The notes under the pieces: model-generated
What the model saw: only the letters and a program-made list of their open reading frames with translations
Databases searched by the model: none
Told to the model about the DNA's origin: nothing
Program-made: the position numbers and the translations under genes
Part shown: positions 45,601 to 56,700 of the stretch, one piece after another
Layout: each line of letters opens with the position of its first letter
Position numbering within the stretch: the stretch's first letter is position 1
Assembly (NCBI RefSeq): GCF_041146795.1
Contig: NC_135172.1
Location: forward strand, 34,581,623 to 34,645,622
From: Maylandia zebra
Taxonomy: Eukaryota > Chordata > Actinopteri > Cichliformes > Cichlidae
Length of the DNA: 64,000 bases
Reading direction: 5' to 3'

Positions 45601-47644
45601 ATAGTTCATAAGTGCAAACATCAGAAAGTAAAAGGTATATTTTGCATTCACATGCATGCAAAAATGTACTTAAATGTCCATGGAAAAAGAGGATAACCAT
45701 GTTTTATGCTTTATGTTTTCAGAAGATGAAGTTGTCATGAACAAAAATGCACAAAATGAAGACGCTTTAGAGGAAGTGACAGATGCAGCAAAAAATAACG
45801 TAAGAAAACTAAAGTCCAAAACCTTAAGAGTGTCCTCTATATATAACAAGCCTTATTATAAACAAATGGAATAATGCAACAAATTTATTTTATTGTTAGC
45901 TGCGATCAGTGCAGTACTGTGCAAAAGTCTTGAGCCACCCCGCAACTTCTGTGTATTTTGCTTCCCAACCAGTGTTGGTCAAGTTACTTGAAAAAAGTAA
46001 TCAGTAACTAATTACTGGTTACTTCCCCAAAAACGTAATCCCGTTACTTTACTGATTACTTATTTTCAAAAGTAATTAATTAATTAATTACTTAGTTACT
46101 TTTTAAAAACATGACAACCTGAACAGGTGATAAATCTTTCAGCCCAATTCTACTTTTTCTGCATAATCCATCATACAAAATGTAATCAAATGGAAAAGTC
46201 CCTTTTTAAAACTTGTTTTATTAGTTTTAACCTTTTAACTTTATGCATCAAGCAAAAAATTTAATTATATGCAACATTCTCTGACTGGAAGAAATTAGTT
46301 TAACATTTAAACCTATTTTCTGCACATTCCAGCACATAAAATAAAATATTTTTTTGTGTTTACACTCACTCTTTCAAATAGATGCAAGTAAAACACAGCA
46401 GAAAATAAATAAAATAAATAAAGTCAAAGACTCAGCGGTCCTGTTGCTCTATTTTCCCCTGTAAAGCAGGAGTAGGGCAGGCGAAGTTTTGCCCTGGTGT
46501 AGGTGTACCGCAGCGGTCAGTGGAAGAATCCGCGAGTTTCTCTGTGAATTTCACATTACGTCGTTGCGCACTCGGTGCTTGCTTTGAAGTTTAGGGGTTT
46601 TTTTTTTTCGCTGTTAAAAGAAGTTTTCTTCCCACTCACAAGGACACTAATGTTTTTGTCACTTTTTATGGAATCAAACTCAAAGTAAGGTCAGTACTTC
46701 CACGCTTTAAACGCTGCACGCTCATACTCTGTTGTCACGAACGTCGCACTCGCTTACGTCACTGTCATGAGACATGGCAAAAAATCACGGTTTTAGTAAC
46801 GCAGTAACGCAGCGTGCTTCCGGGAAAGTAACGGTAATCTAATTACCATTTTTGCAATAGTAATCCCTTACTGTACTCGTTACTTGAAAAAAGTAAATGG
46901 ATTACAGTAACACGTTACTGCCCATCTCTGTTCCCAAGTATCCAGACTTCTGTCACATTTAAAGTTCTCCAGAATTTTTTTTGAACACTGGCTGCTTACT
47001 TCTTTTCAGTTCGGTTTTTGTGCCTGAGTATTTCAAGAAAAAGAATCTGTTTGTTGAGCCCCCTTGGCCCATTTGCTGCTTAAAAGGCCTCACAAAACAT
47101 TTTTTTATGTTTAAGCCAAGAACTCACAATGAATTTCAATGTTCAACACAAACGTAGTATAAAATGAAGTAATAAAATTTCAAATCGTCATCATTACTAT
47201 CACATCATAGTATTATGTAATGTATTTGTAACCATTATTGAATACAATGAATCAGAAGCAGGCAATAACTGTTAACATTTATCACGGATAGTGATTGGAT
47301 TATAATAAACTTTGGTGCTCACCTTGAAATTGGAGGAACTGTATGAGCCAGAGGTGTTCAAAATGTTGGATTATCGTGTGTCAGTTAATGCACACACAGA
47401 TACACCACACAGACTTTTATTATAATTCCGCTGAAGTCTTCATATTGAGTGTGCATAGATGTGGTTTTACTGTTGTATTCACTGCTGTAGATGACAAGAC
47501 AATAATCTTAATTTGACAGTGGTGCTAACGTAGGAAAGATATTAACAACACATGATGATGTGTTGTTCATTGGTCTCTGAATAGATTCATGGAAATCAAG
47601 AAGTTGTGATGTGTAAGGAGGAGACGTCCAGACAACAGAGATGA
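42656..47644 (+). CDS. Gene D: CMRF35-like receptor, three Ig domains, tyrosine-free truncated tail
   Basis: Exons: 42656-42692, 42899-43225, 43528-43848, 43953-44249, 45191-45262, 45536-45634, 45723-45799, 47585-47644 (1290 nt, 429 residues). Signal peptide MGILQNLLFTIC plus IALRC. D1 about 22-121 is almost identical to that of gene F. D2 122-228 (YLCGVKRNSELDVF), D3 229-327 (one codon shorter than in C), stalk 328-351, membrane exon 352-384 (YVVYTVPPLLLLMCVFAFIV, then HKCKHQK). In the last exon IYGN has become IHGN, the RY position is MC, and a deletion joins CAACAG to AGATGA, giving a stop at 47642-47644 after 19 codons. The cytoplasmic tail therefore has no tyrosine. The intron before the last exon holds a Tc1 remnant split by an hAT element. 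Confidence 0.82.
44330..44815 (+). mobile_element. 3' end of an L1-like LINE in gene D intron 4
   Basis: The frame around 44354-44455 reads RKLPTKLEDFDQIWRPLIEY then LETMNK and a stop. The IWRPLIEYLE pattern is typical of the L1 ORF2 C-terminus. A 3' UTR follows with a (TTCG)n tract and an end rich in A (AATAAAAATATTTG near 44784). The 5' part is lost. Confidence 0.65.
44570..44600. repeat. (TTCG)n microsatellite
   Basis: About seven tandem TTCG units within the LINE tail. Confidence 0.92.
45912..47100 (+). mobile_element. Tc1-like remnant in gene D intron 7, split by an hAT element
   Basis: The left end CAGTACTGTGCAAAAGTCTT (45912) matches the Tc1-like end at the same intron site in gene F. 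The sequence resumes after the hAT insertion at about 46931 (CACATTTAAAGTTCTCCAGA, CACTGGCTGCTTACTTC), matching gene F 54700-54785. The right limit is approximate. Confidence 0.6.
45962..46938. mobile_element. hAT-type non-autonomous transposon, 961 bp
   Basis: The left end CAGTGTTGGTCAAGTTACTT (45970) and right end CCATCTCTG (46930) are imperfect inverted repeats; the interior is rich in GTAATTACT-like inverted text. Flanking 8-mers TTCCCAAC (45962-45969) and TTCCCAAG (46931-46938) differ at one base, as expected for an hAT target duplication. No transposase frame. Confidence 0.85.
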
Positions 47645-47709
47645 ACCAAACTATGAAAATAGAAGAAATCTACCTGAATAAAAATGTCCATGAAGCCAAT
47701 AACAGATAA
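47645..47709 (+). pseudogene. Decayed 3' part of the gene D tail exon
   Basis: AACCAAACTATGAAAATAGA and GAAATCTACC are recognisable but out of frame and lack several codons relative to genes A and F. Confidence 0.7.
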
Positions 47710-47993
47710 ACAGAACATGCATTTGGGGTCAAACAGTGGATCTCACCTGTATAGAGATTATCCTGTTGAATTTTTCTTTAATGCCAAGAAATCTTAGAAT
47801 AATCAGCTTTCTCACGGACTCTGTGTTACCATGTGAAATAACTGCTTTTTATGCATATATAGCTTCACTTCTTACTCCTTTGCTGTTGTCTCTATTCTCA
47901 TGTTTATTGCTTAGTGTTAACAACATAATCTGCACTGATTTTCTCATTCTGTGAAAAGCCTCAAATGTCAAATGTAAACATGAGTGTCAAGTG

Positions 47994-47999
47994 AATAAA
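47994..47999 (+). terminator. Candidate poly(A) signal of gene D
   Basis: AATAAA in the context AAGTGAATAAATCAGCAAAG, the same relative position and context as in gene F (58772). Confidence 0.6.
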
Positions 48000-48465
48000 T
48001 CAGCAAAGAAAAATGAAACTTGGTTGTTTTGCCCTATTTTACCAAAAACTGCCACATTTTCAGGGTCTGTGATTTCCAGGTAATTGACTTGAAACAGAGC
48101 AAGTAAAAATTACTTCCTTGTGACTGTCAGCAAAACAAAAGAGATGGTTGTTGACTTCAGGATGGAAAAAAACAGCGACTAAAGCCACCACAGGTACTTG
48201 CACGGTTACCTGAACAGTAATACTGTGTAAAACAAGGGGATAAGCCCAACTCTGCTTTCTAATGAAACTCTACTTCTCCGTCTTACAGTTATATTATCAA
48301 CCTATTACCCGGGGCAACTGTGCTCACTAGCCGACTGTACAGGTTGTCAAGACCTGAAAGAGAAGTAATGGAAAAGTACATTAGTGATTCCCTTGCTGCT
48401 GAAATCATCTTTGTCCATCTTTGATTAAACTTGTCTCTGCCCAGTAAAAGTTACCCTAGAACATG

Positions 48466-48590
48466 AAAGGTCAGGAGCCAACAGAGTGGTCAGAACAGGT
48501 TTTAGCTGGGAGACATGGAAAACATTCACAGTGTTTTCCATGTCTCCCAGCTAAAACCTGTCCTGACCACTCCGTTGGCTCCTGACCTTT
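48466..48590. repeat. Long near-perfect inverted repeat, 58-bp arms
   Basis: Arm 48466-48523 pairs with 48533-48590 across a 9-base loop (ATTCACAGT). Only two of 58 positions mismatch, and these become G-U or A-C in a transcript depending on strand. The centre is GGAAAAC/GTTTTCC. It resembles a foldback precursor in shape. Outer flanks lose pairing abruptly. Confidence 0.92.
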
Positions 48591-49007
48591 TATTACATGT
48601 ACTGTATAAGAGGCCCTGACCTGCCTTTTCCTTATGCTCAGATTTTGGCTGGAAAATTCCCTCACACAGAATGGTGAGCTGGCCTTGTGCGGAATGAGCC
48701 AGAGGATTGGAAATTTTTTGGAGTGTGTGGAAAGCCTTTGATGAGATTGTGCTCTTGCTACTGTTTTGACCCTTTTGGAGTTCTGTCTATTTCCCTGTAA
48801 ATAGATGCATTGCCTTCGACTTGGAGTCCTGTGTTTGAATCTTGCTTGCACCTTGATCCCTTGACATTTGGATAATGTAACTTTTTCCACTTTCTCACGA
48901 TAATATCCCCAATATGTGCCTGTAGTACATGAACTTTTTTTCTTTATTTTGGTGCTGTATCACAAAAATGTTTTATTTCCTTGTGGGATCAATAAAGGAT
49001 GGGACCT

Positions 49008-49075
49008 TTGCTTAGGCTGCTGCCCCCGCGACCCGGTCTCTGATAAAGCGGATGAAGATGGATGGGATGGATGGG
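49008..49075 (+). mobile_element. Short Rex3 LINE 3' end
   Basis: CTTTGCTTAGGCTGCTGCCC, then GCGACCCGG and GCGGATGAAGATGGATGG, matches in reverse complement the 3' end of the larger Rex3 copy at 56372-57703, including a (GATGG)n tail. It is a heavily 5'-truncated copy. Confidence 0.82.
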
Positions 49076-49127
49076 ATCAATAAAGTATCACAAGATATCA
49101 CCACTTTAAAAGTACTGATTATGTGAA

Positions 49128-49319
49128 GTGTGTGAGTACTTCTTTCACCACTAAGTGGCACAAGTCATCCATTTAAAATTTTTTTAAATCGCTTTCATCG
49201 GAAGACCAACTAATAATGTCCACTGCCCTCTGTGATGATAGTCTAGGCTTTCCTACTGTGTGTGTAATATTCTAACAATAGTTCATTTTAAGTTTCTGTT
49301 TTGATGAACAGAAACCAAG
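49128..49319 (+). promoter_or_regulatory. Class II promoter block of relic gene E
   Basis: CTTCTTTCACCACTAAGTGG (CTCF-like core 49146-49160), then CTGCCCTCTGTGATGATAGT, and TTTAAGTTTCTGTTTTGATG before the ATG. It aligns best with genes G and B. Confidence 0.5.
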
Positions 49320-49567
49320 ATGTGGAGACTTCCTGCTGATCACACTCTGCAAGAAGTTGTTTAAATGGCTTAAGAAGTAGAGAAGAAGAGAGATGAAAAT
49401 GAAAAATAAATATAGATTACGTACATAAATCTATGTGTTTTAGAAGAAAAGAGTAGAAAAAAGCTCCTTCGCCTATGATCACGGTTATGAGTCTTGCATA
49501 GAGAAGTATCTATGCAAATGATTGTGATGACAAGTATGCTTGTAATGCAGTATCGTAATCAAGGGGA
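49320..49567 (+). pseudogene. Relic E: degraded class II receptor gene (signal exon and D1 scraps)
   Basis: ATGTGGAGACTTCCTGCTGA at 49320 corresponds to the signal exon of gene G (ATGTGGAGACTTCGAAACCT), but the region is shortened and the donor CAGTAAGT is now CAAGAAGT. Further on, 49470-49567 matches D1 (CCTATGATCACGGTTATGAG, then GAGAAGTATCTATGCAAATG). A 4-base insertion, a stop (TGA) where the NDC region should begin and loss of the rest of D1 make it non-functional. D2, D3, membrane and tail exons were not found. Confidence 0.82.
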
Positions 49568-49809
49568 TGGACACAAGCCTTCACAGTATTTTTTATTGCT
49601 TAGAATTAATTATCTGCACTGAAATTGTGCAAAACCACAAATTAAATTAAATTAAATTAAAGTAGCAACATAAGTATAAAGTGAGCAAAGTAGCAAAACC
49701 ACATTCTGAGCACACCTGTTTGACAAAGAGAAGAATAATTGTGACTCTAAACACTGCGACCTCACTCCTATGTAGTAATTTTTTAAGTTTCTGGGATATT
49801 CAGTCCCTG

Positions 49810-50350
49810 TGCCAGCTAGCTTATCCACCACTAAAACATCCACTCAGTCCATCATGCCAACACAGCAACCAGCACCTTAGCAGTCTGAGCTTGAGCCAGT
49901 GGGTCCGGTTCCACCAGGATGTGTTGGACCCAGAGGAGCCAGCACCTGGTTTTCCTAGGCACCTAGAACCAGCACTCAAGGCTTCCATGTTGCAGGAGGC
50001 CAAGTCTCTTTGATGGCAGGCTTTGAAGGCTTTCTCTTTTGCCAGCCATCTCTGTCACTGGCCTCCAGATCTACTTTGTCTCTCCCACTGGCCTCGTGGC
50101 TGACCTCCAGACTTCCTTTGTCTGCAGCTACTGGTCTCACCCCTGAGTTTTGCACTGCGGCCTGGGCAGCCTCTTCTAGTTGCCGCGCTGGCCGCCTGAA
50201 CATTTTGTATTGAAGGACTGAGTATTTCTTGCTGTTTTATTGTGTTTCAAACCTGTGTCTTGTTTTATGGCCAAGGAGAGCTCCAGGACAATTTTTGTTT
50301 TGTTTTGTTTCTGGACTCTGGCTTTTCCTTCAGTCCTGCCACTGCACCAT
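49810..50350. repeat. Unclassified GC-richer repeat-like segment
   Basis: The base composition differs sharply from its surroundings (repeated CTGGCCTC/CTCCAGA phrases). It gives open frames on both strands but no recognised domain. It may be the remnant of a retroelement. Confidence 0.35.
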
Positions 50351-50675
50351 GGTAACTTGTGCTCTTAACCTTCAAAGTGGATCTTGCACATAAATCCAAA
50401 ATGATTTTAACACAATCTAACATTAGTGAATATTTGTTCAGTTATTGTCCTGTTTTATGATATTAGGCTGTAGTGCCCCTCAGTCGAAGGAAAATAAAAT
50501 GCTATGTTACATTTACCAACTTCATAGGAACTGTTTTTAGTGTAAACCTCAGAATAATACTCACACAAATAATTCACAAGAAAAAAGTCAGTTTATTTAC
50601 TACCAGTCTAATCAGTCTAAATGACAAGAGTTTCCACATTAAAAATGCAATTGTGCAAGGACTAAAAAAAATTGC

Positions 50676-50778
50676 TCAAAATGCAGAAGTGAAAGTCTTC
50701 TGCATCTATAACTTCTATGGGCGTCATTTATTCACAGGATTTCCTCTTAAGTTTTTATTTCTATGAAGCAAAGCAAAG
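50676..50778 (+). promoter_or_regulatory. Class I promoter block of gene F
   Basis: AATGCAGAAGTGAAAG (core 50685-50694) lies 94 bp before the ATG, 15 bp closer than in A, C and D because the middle part is shorter. The terminal TTTCTATGAAGCAAAGCAAA is shared. Confidence 0.5.
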
Positions 50779-53700
50779 ATGTGGAGCTTTCAAAACCTGC
50801 TGTTGACCATCTGCAGTGAGTTATTTTAATGAGTACATTAGTAAAAAAGATGAAGACTAAAGATAAATCTAGACTAATTGTGTACTTAAATACTACTCCT
50901 GATTTTTTCTTTTCTTTACAGAGCAGTAACAATACTAGCTTGAATGCCTAAATGGAAAAAACAAAAAAAACAAAACAATGATCTTTATATTTTCTTTACG
51001 TTACAGTTGTTCTGAGGTGTGTGACCAGTGCAGTAGGGGTGATCCATGTGACTGGATATGTGGGGAGTATAGTTAAAGTTTCCTGTTCCTATGATGAGGG
51101 TTACGAGTCTTATGAGAAGTATCTGTGTAAGAACAACTGTGGTGACAGTGATGTTCTTGTTACAACATCGGAATCAAGGAAAAACAAATACAGGATCCAT
51201 GATGACAAAACAGCACGAATCTTCACAACGACCATCTCTGATCTTCATTCTGAGGATGCTGGGAAATACTGGTGTGGAGTGACCAGAAATGGAAAAGATA
51301 TCTACACTGAAGTTGAGCTGAAATTAGTGCCAGGTAAACAGGGACTTCCAAAAAATGAATTATAGTTGAGTAAAATTCATATATAGAAGATGTTCATGAT
51401 TGTAGAGCTTAAAGGTGAGAACAGATAAAATGTAACTGGTAAACAATTACTTGACTTTACTTAATTTTATTTATATAGTGCTAGGTCACAAAAACCAGTC
51501 TCCTCAAGGTACTTTACATTGTATAGTAAAGACTAGGGATGGGTATCGTAACCCGGTTCTTGTTGAGAACCGGTTCCCACTGTTTCAATTCCTTGGAATT
51601 GTTTGCCATTTTTGCAAACGATTCCCTTATCGATTCCAGTCGCCCCGAATGACGTCACCACGTTGCAGAACGCCATTTACCTGGCAGGAAACACGGCGCC
51701 TAAATGGCTCAAACGCTCAAAAGTTTGGTTATATTTCATGAGAACGGATGGTCTGGCTGGCTCAGATGCTGGCAGTTGTCGCTGCAGTCTACTGGTAGCG
51801 TCTCCTTTCAGGCCAGGATAGACGAATGTCACCGAGCAGTGACTAAGTTTGTGGTAAAAGGCTTGCACCCATTTGCCACAGCAGATGATTTTCGGTAAGT
51901 GAATGTGTTTAATTGTAGGCAGGGACATTACTGGATATTCTTGTGTAATTGCTACTGAATAATTTATGTTATACTTTGTTATTGCTACAGAAGAATATTT
52001 ATTTTATTATTTTACATTTACAATTTTTTTTCCTGGGGACCCTGTGACACCACATTGAAGAGCCGTAGGCTGTGGATCTCTTAAGATCTCACTGTCGGGT
52101 TTGTAAGGCCATGTTACTCCTATCTTGTTCAAAGAGAAGATATAAAACAAAGTTCTAAGCTATTCGACCTTAGTGTTCTCCTTTTTTAAAGAGAATCGAT
52201 AAGAGAATCGATAAAGAATCGAATCGTTAAACAGAATCGAAAATGGAATCGGAATCGTGAAAATCTTATCAATACCCATCCCTAGTAAAGACATTATGTC
52301 TTTATGACATTCCTACAGTTTAACTAATTATTAAGATCTATCATTGATAGAGCTGGGTATCAGATATAGCAATTATGTTTGGTTTGTTTAAAATGTACTT
52401 GTTGCAGCATGTTGAATATAAAATATCATATCTCTATTCTCTATTCTTTTCTTTTCTGATGCTCTTTACCTTCTTGACAGACAGATGCTGTGACACTGTG
52501 ACTACAGTCCAAAGTTATGAGGGATACTCTGAGTCCATCAGTTGTCCATATGACTCTCAGTATCAGAACAACTTCAAGTACATCTGCAGAGGAAACCTGC
52601 CCTCCACATGTCTGCAGCAGGCACTAATCACCTCTAACAACAGAGAAAATCGACGATTCAGACTTGATGATGAAAAAATGTTAAGAAAGTTTACAGTGGC
52701 CATTAGCAATTTGACTCAAAGTGATTCAGGGTCATACCTCTGTGGTGTCCAAAGAAACTCTGACCTGGATGTTTTCTCTGCTGTTGAGCTGAAGGTCAAA
52801 GGTGTGAGGTTATAATTACATAATTACACTAACAAAAAGGAAATAATTTCTTCTAAAAGGCTCTCTAAGAAACTCTTTAAATTATTTGTCTCTTTCAATC
52901 TGGCAGAGTGGTGCTGCGTCAAGTCAACTAAAGTAACAGGTACTGCAGGGCATCCATTAACTCTGCAGTGCCCTTATCCTTCACAAAATCAAAATAACAG
53001 GAAGTTCCTCTGTAAAGGAGACCACCGCAACAGCTGCAGAGACATGGCGATGATTGAAAGCAGACTCACACTACGAGATGATATTTATTCCAACTCTTTC
53101 TCAGTGACGATCACAAAGATACAAGCGGATGATGCTGGGACATACTGGTGTGGGTCAGACTCACAATGGAGAGTTGGAAACCATGTTAAGATTCAGCTGT
53201 CAGTTGGTGAGATGAATACTTGTGTACACAAAAATAAAATGGCCAGAGCTGTAAGTAACATCCTTTTTTGCAGCCCAGTGTGTAAATATAGACTGTGCAT
53301 GGTGGTTCAGTTTTTTTGTAGTGCCAAACATAGAACAAGAGGTTGGTGCAGTCCAGCAACTTAACACAACCAGAGTGAACTACTTTTTAGAAGTCATATT
53401 TTTACCCTAACACCAAACTATCATTTGAAGTTTTTAATCTTTATGTAGCTTATTTGTTAAAAAATTTTCTAAGATTATCTGGTTAATAAAAGTTTACAAA
53501 CACTCCAGTGCCATTTCTGATTCTGTACTTAGTTATATGAGCTAAAAGTGAATGCTGGAGGTTAAAGGTAATTATTAAAGTTCATAGAGCAGAGAGGGAA
53601 AAAAACAGGAAAACCAAATATTTATATTCTGTATTTAAATCATTTTAATCAGTGTTCCACTAAACTATATATCTAAATATAAAACCATAGATGTTAAGTG

Positions 53701-56700
53701 GTCTACTGACTATTTTAATGTATAAATTGACAAACAAAGAATCTGATTTCAGGTAAGTGAATAGTTTAAGAGTGAAAGCCAATCTGGATCTCTCTGAAAC
53801 TGTTCACTCAATTTAAAATAGATTATTGTATTATGATGAAGTTTCTAAGAACATTGAAAGTCTTTTTCTTCAACAGTGTCTCCACAGCACACCAGCACTG
53901 TACCTTCCACAATGGAAATTCCAGGAAAAACTACAACACACAATAAAACTACAACTCAAAATAGACCTAATAAAGGTACAGTGTATACAATGTGTCTTTT
54001 AGTGTGTGCTGTACTGTTGATCAGTTATGTGAGATAGCTTATGGAGAGATAACGTACTTTATGGTTACAATTGGAAATAGTTATAGTTTTTTGAGTACAG
54101 TTTCAGCAAGTCCCCTGGGAGTGAATGTAGACCATGGTAAAATGAGTGTCAAAACAGCAGAGGGTCTATGTTTTATTAATAGATTAAAAAAAATAGATAT
54201 AAAAAGAAAACTACCATCTGAGCCCACAGTTCAACTTGTCTTAGTGTAAAAAGGAAGTCTGTACTTTTACTGGGTTCTGTTTTGGTTTCTGCTTTTCAGA
54301 TGCAGGGCAGTATGTGGTTTATGCTGTGCCCGCTGTGCTGCTGCTACTGATATGTGCCCTCGTGGTTACAGTTTATCAATGCAAACATCAGAAAGTAAAA
54401 GGTATATTTTATGGGCAAATGTACTCAAATGTGCATGCAAAAAGAACACAACCATGTTTTATGCTGTGTGTTTTCAGACGGTAAAGCTGTCATGAACAGA
54501 AATGCAGAGAACGAAGAAGGTTTAGAGGAAGTGACGGCTGGTGCAGAAAATAACGTAAGGAAACTAAAGTCCAAAGCCTTAACAGTGTGCTCTATCTATG
54601 ACAAGTCTCACTATGTACAAACAAGCAATGTTTTATTTTTCTTAAATGAGTTCAGTACAGTACTGTGCAAACGTCTTGAGCTATCCCTCATTTCTTGTAA
54701 TTTTTGAAAGTTCTTCGGGCTTTCTGAATCTTAAAAGTCTTTATGAAATCTTCCTCAGACACTGGCTGCTTTTTCCCTCCTTCTCAGTCCAATCCCTTTA
54801 TCTGACTATTTTCACAGTAAATGTTTTTAATATTATCGTTAAGCCACCTAACATTGACCCGTGAATCACAGACAGTGTTGGGAAGGTTACTTTTAAAATG
54901 TATTCCATTACAGAATACAGATTACATGCCCCAAAATGTATTCTGTAACGTATTCCGTTACGTTACTCAATGACAGTAACGTATTCTGAATACTTTGGAT
55001 TACTTAATATATTATCATGCTTTTTACAACAACGTGAATGTACTATTGCTGTGTGATTTATTACTATTACTGAAGGTCCGCGACTCCGAACTGTAGTAAA
55101 GGGACCTCTGACTAATACGGCGGGGTCCCTGTTGGCTCGTAGCCGAAAAATAGCTTTACTTTGTTGTGTGAGTCAACTCTGCTTGCCAGAGACAGAGAGA
55201 GGCGTTGAAAGGCTGCTCCAACGGAACTTATTGTTTTCGGAGGAAAACACGAACACGGTGTACAGTCGAGTCTTAATAGCTTACTTACAACTGGGCTCGT
55301 CAGGCACTCTTCTCGGCTGAAGTGGTTATTATTATATTTACATGCTTCCAGCTCCCGTTTTTGCTCGATGACAACTCGTACCTTTCCACTCCCCTTTTTC
55401 CTCGCGCTCACAGACACATAATGTGTATGGCAGTCCATTCTCCCTGCAACACGGACTACACTGCCCATGATGCTACATTCTTTAGAGCTATGCTTGTAGC
55501 ATTCTGCCTGTTAGCTTAGCACAACAACAACGAAAAGGCGCTCTCTCACCCAGGAAACACACAGTCGCAGAGAGAGAGAGAGAGCGTCGCCCTGTAACCA
55601 TGGCAACCGTAACGCTGCCGCCTGGAACAACAGAACGTAGCTGTCAAACAAAACCCAAACAGTCCTGACCCGCAACAATATCAAACAGGAAAGTACCGCA
55701 GTGTAATCCATTTATTTCAACAAAGTAACTGTATTCTGAATACCACCTTTTTAAACGGTAACTGTAACGGAATACAGTTACTCATATTTTGTATTTTAAA
55801 TACGTAACGGTGGTACATGTATTCCGTTACTCCCCAACACTGATCACAGAAGCATAAAAAATGCATCAAACTCATGGGGTGAGCCTGTCAAGAAGTCATT
55901 CTCAATCGAAGGAAACAGAAAAGGCAGAGGTATGCCAAATTATCCAAGAACTGGACTGACAATTAGTGACTATAAGTCTTATGGGATGATAAATTTTATA
56001 AGAAAATTATGAATGTGTTTCAAACTGTCATCAGTAGGTGCAGGGGAGGTACGGAGAGAACAGTACAACAGTACTCTCTGTTGTTGTTTGGGGCTGAATT
56101 CAAACAAGTGGTCTTTGGGATCTTATTAACATTGATGGAATTATGAACACAGAAAATCACCATCAGATTTTGATCTATCGTTCAATACCATCTGGAAATA
56201 ATTCTAACAAAAGGTCATTTGTCAGCATGATAATGATCCCAATCCCAACAATGATCAGGTAGAGTTTCACGATATACCAAATCAGCTTTTATTATTCATG
56301 GTTTTTGTTATTTTACTGATAGCAAACTGATGTTTGAATCTTTCATTCAGATTCATCCACAATGTTACTATCCATCCATCCATCTTCATCCGCTTTGTCC
56401 AGGGCCGGGTCGCGGGGGCAGCAGCCTAAGCAAAGAGGCCCAGACCTCCCTCTCCCCAGCCACCTCCTCCAGCTTATCCGGGGGAATACCAAGGCGTTCC
56501 CAGGCCAGCCGAGAGATATAATCTCTCCAGCGTGTCCTGGGTCTGCCCCGGGGCCTCCTCCCGGTGGGACATGCCTGGAACACCTCACCCAGGAGGCGCC
56601 CAGCGGGCATCCTTGTCAGATGCCCGAACCACCTCAGCTGGCTCCTTTCGATGTGGAGCAGCAGCTGCTCTACTCTGAGCCCCTCCCGGATGGCCGAACT

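Larger units (their letters stand above)
48000..49127. other. D-E spacer
   Basis: No exon recognised. It contains the long hairpin (48466-48590) and a short Rex3 3' end (49008-49075). Confidence 0.45.

Noticed and set aside
48471-48890. 139-residue minus-strand open frame
   Set aside because: It overlaps the long hairpin, shows no domain or splice context, and its composition is that of spacer DNA.
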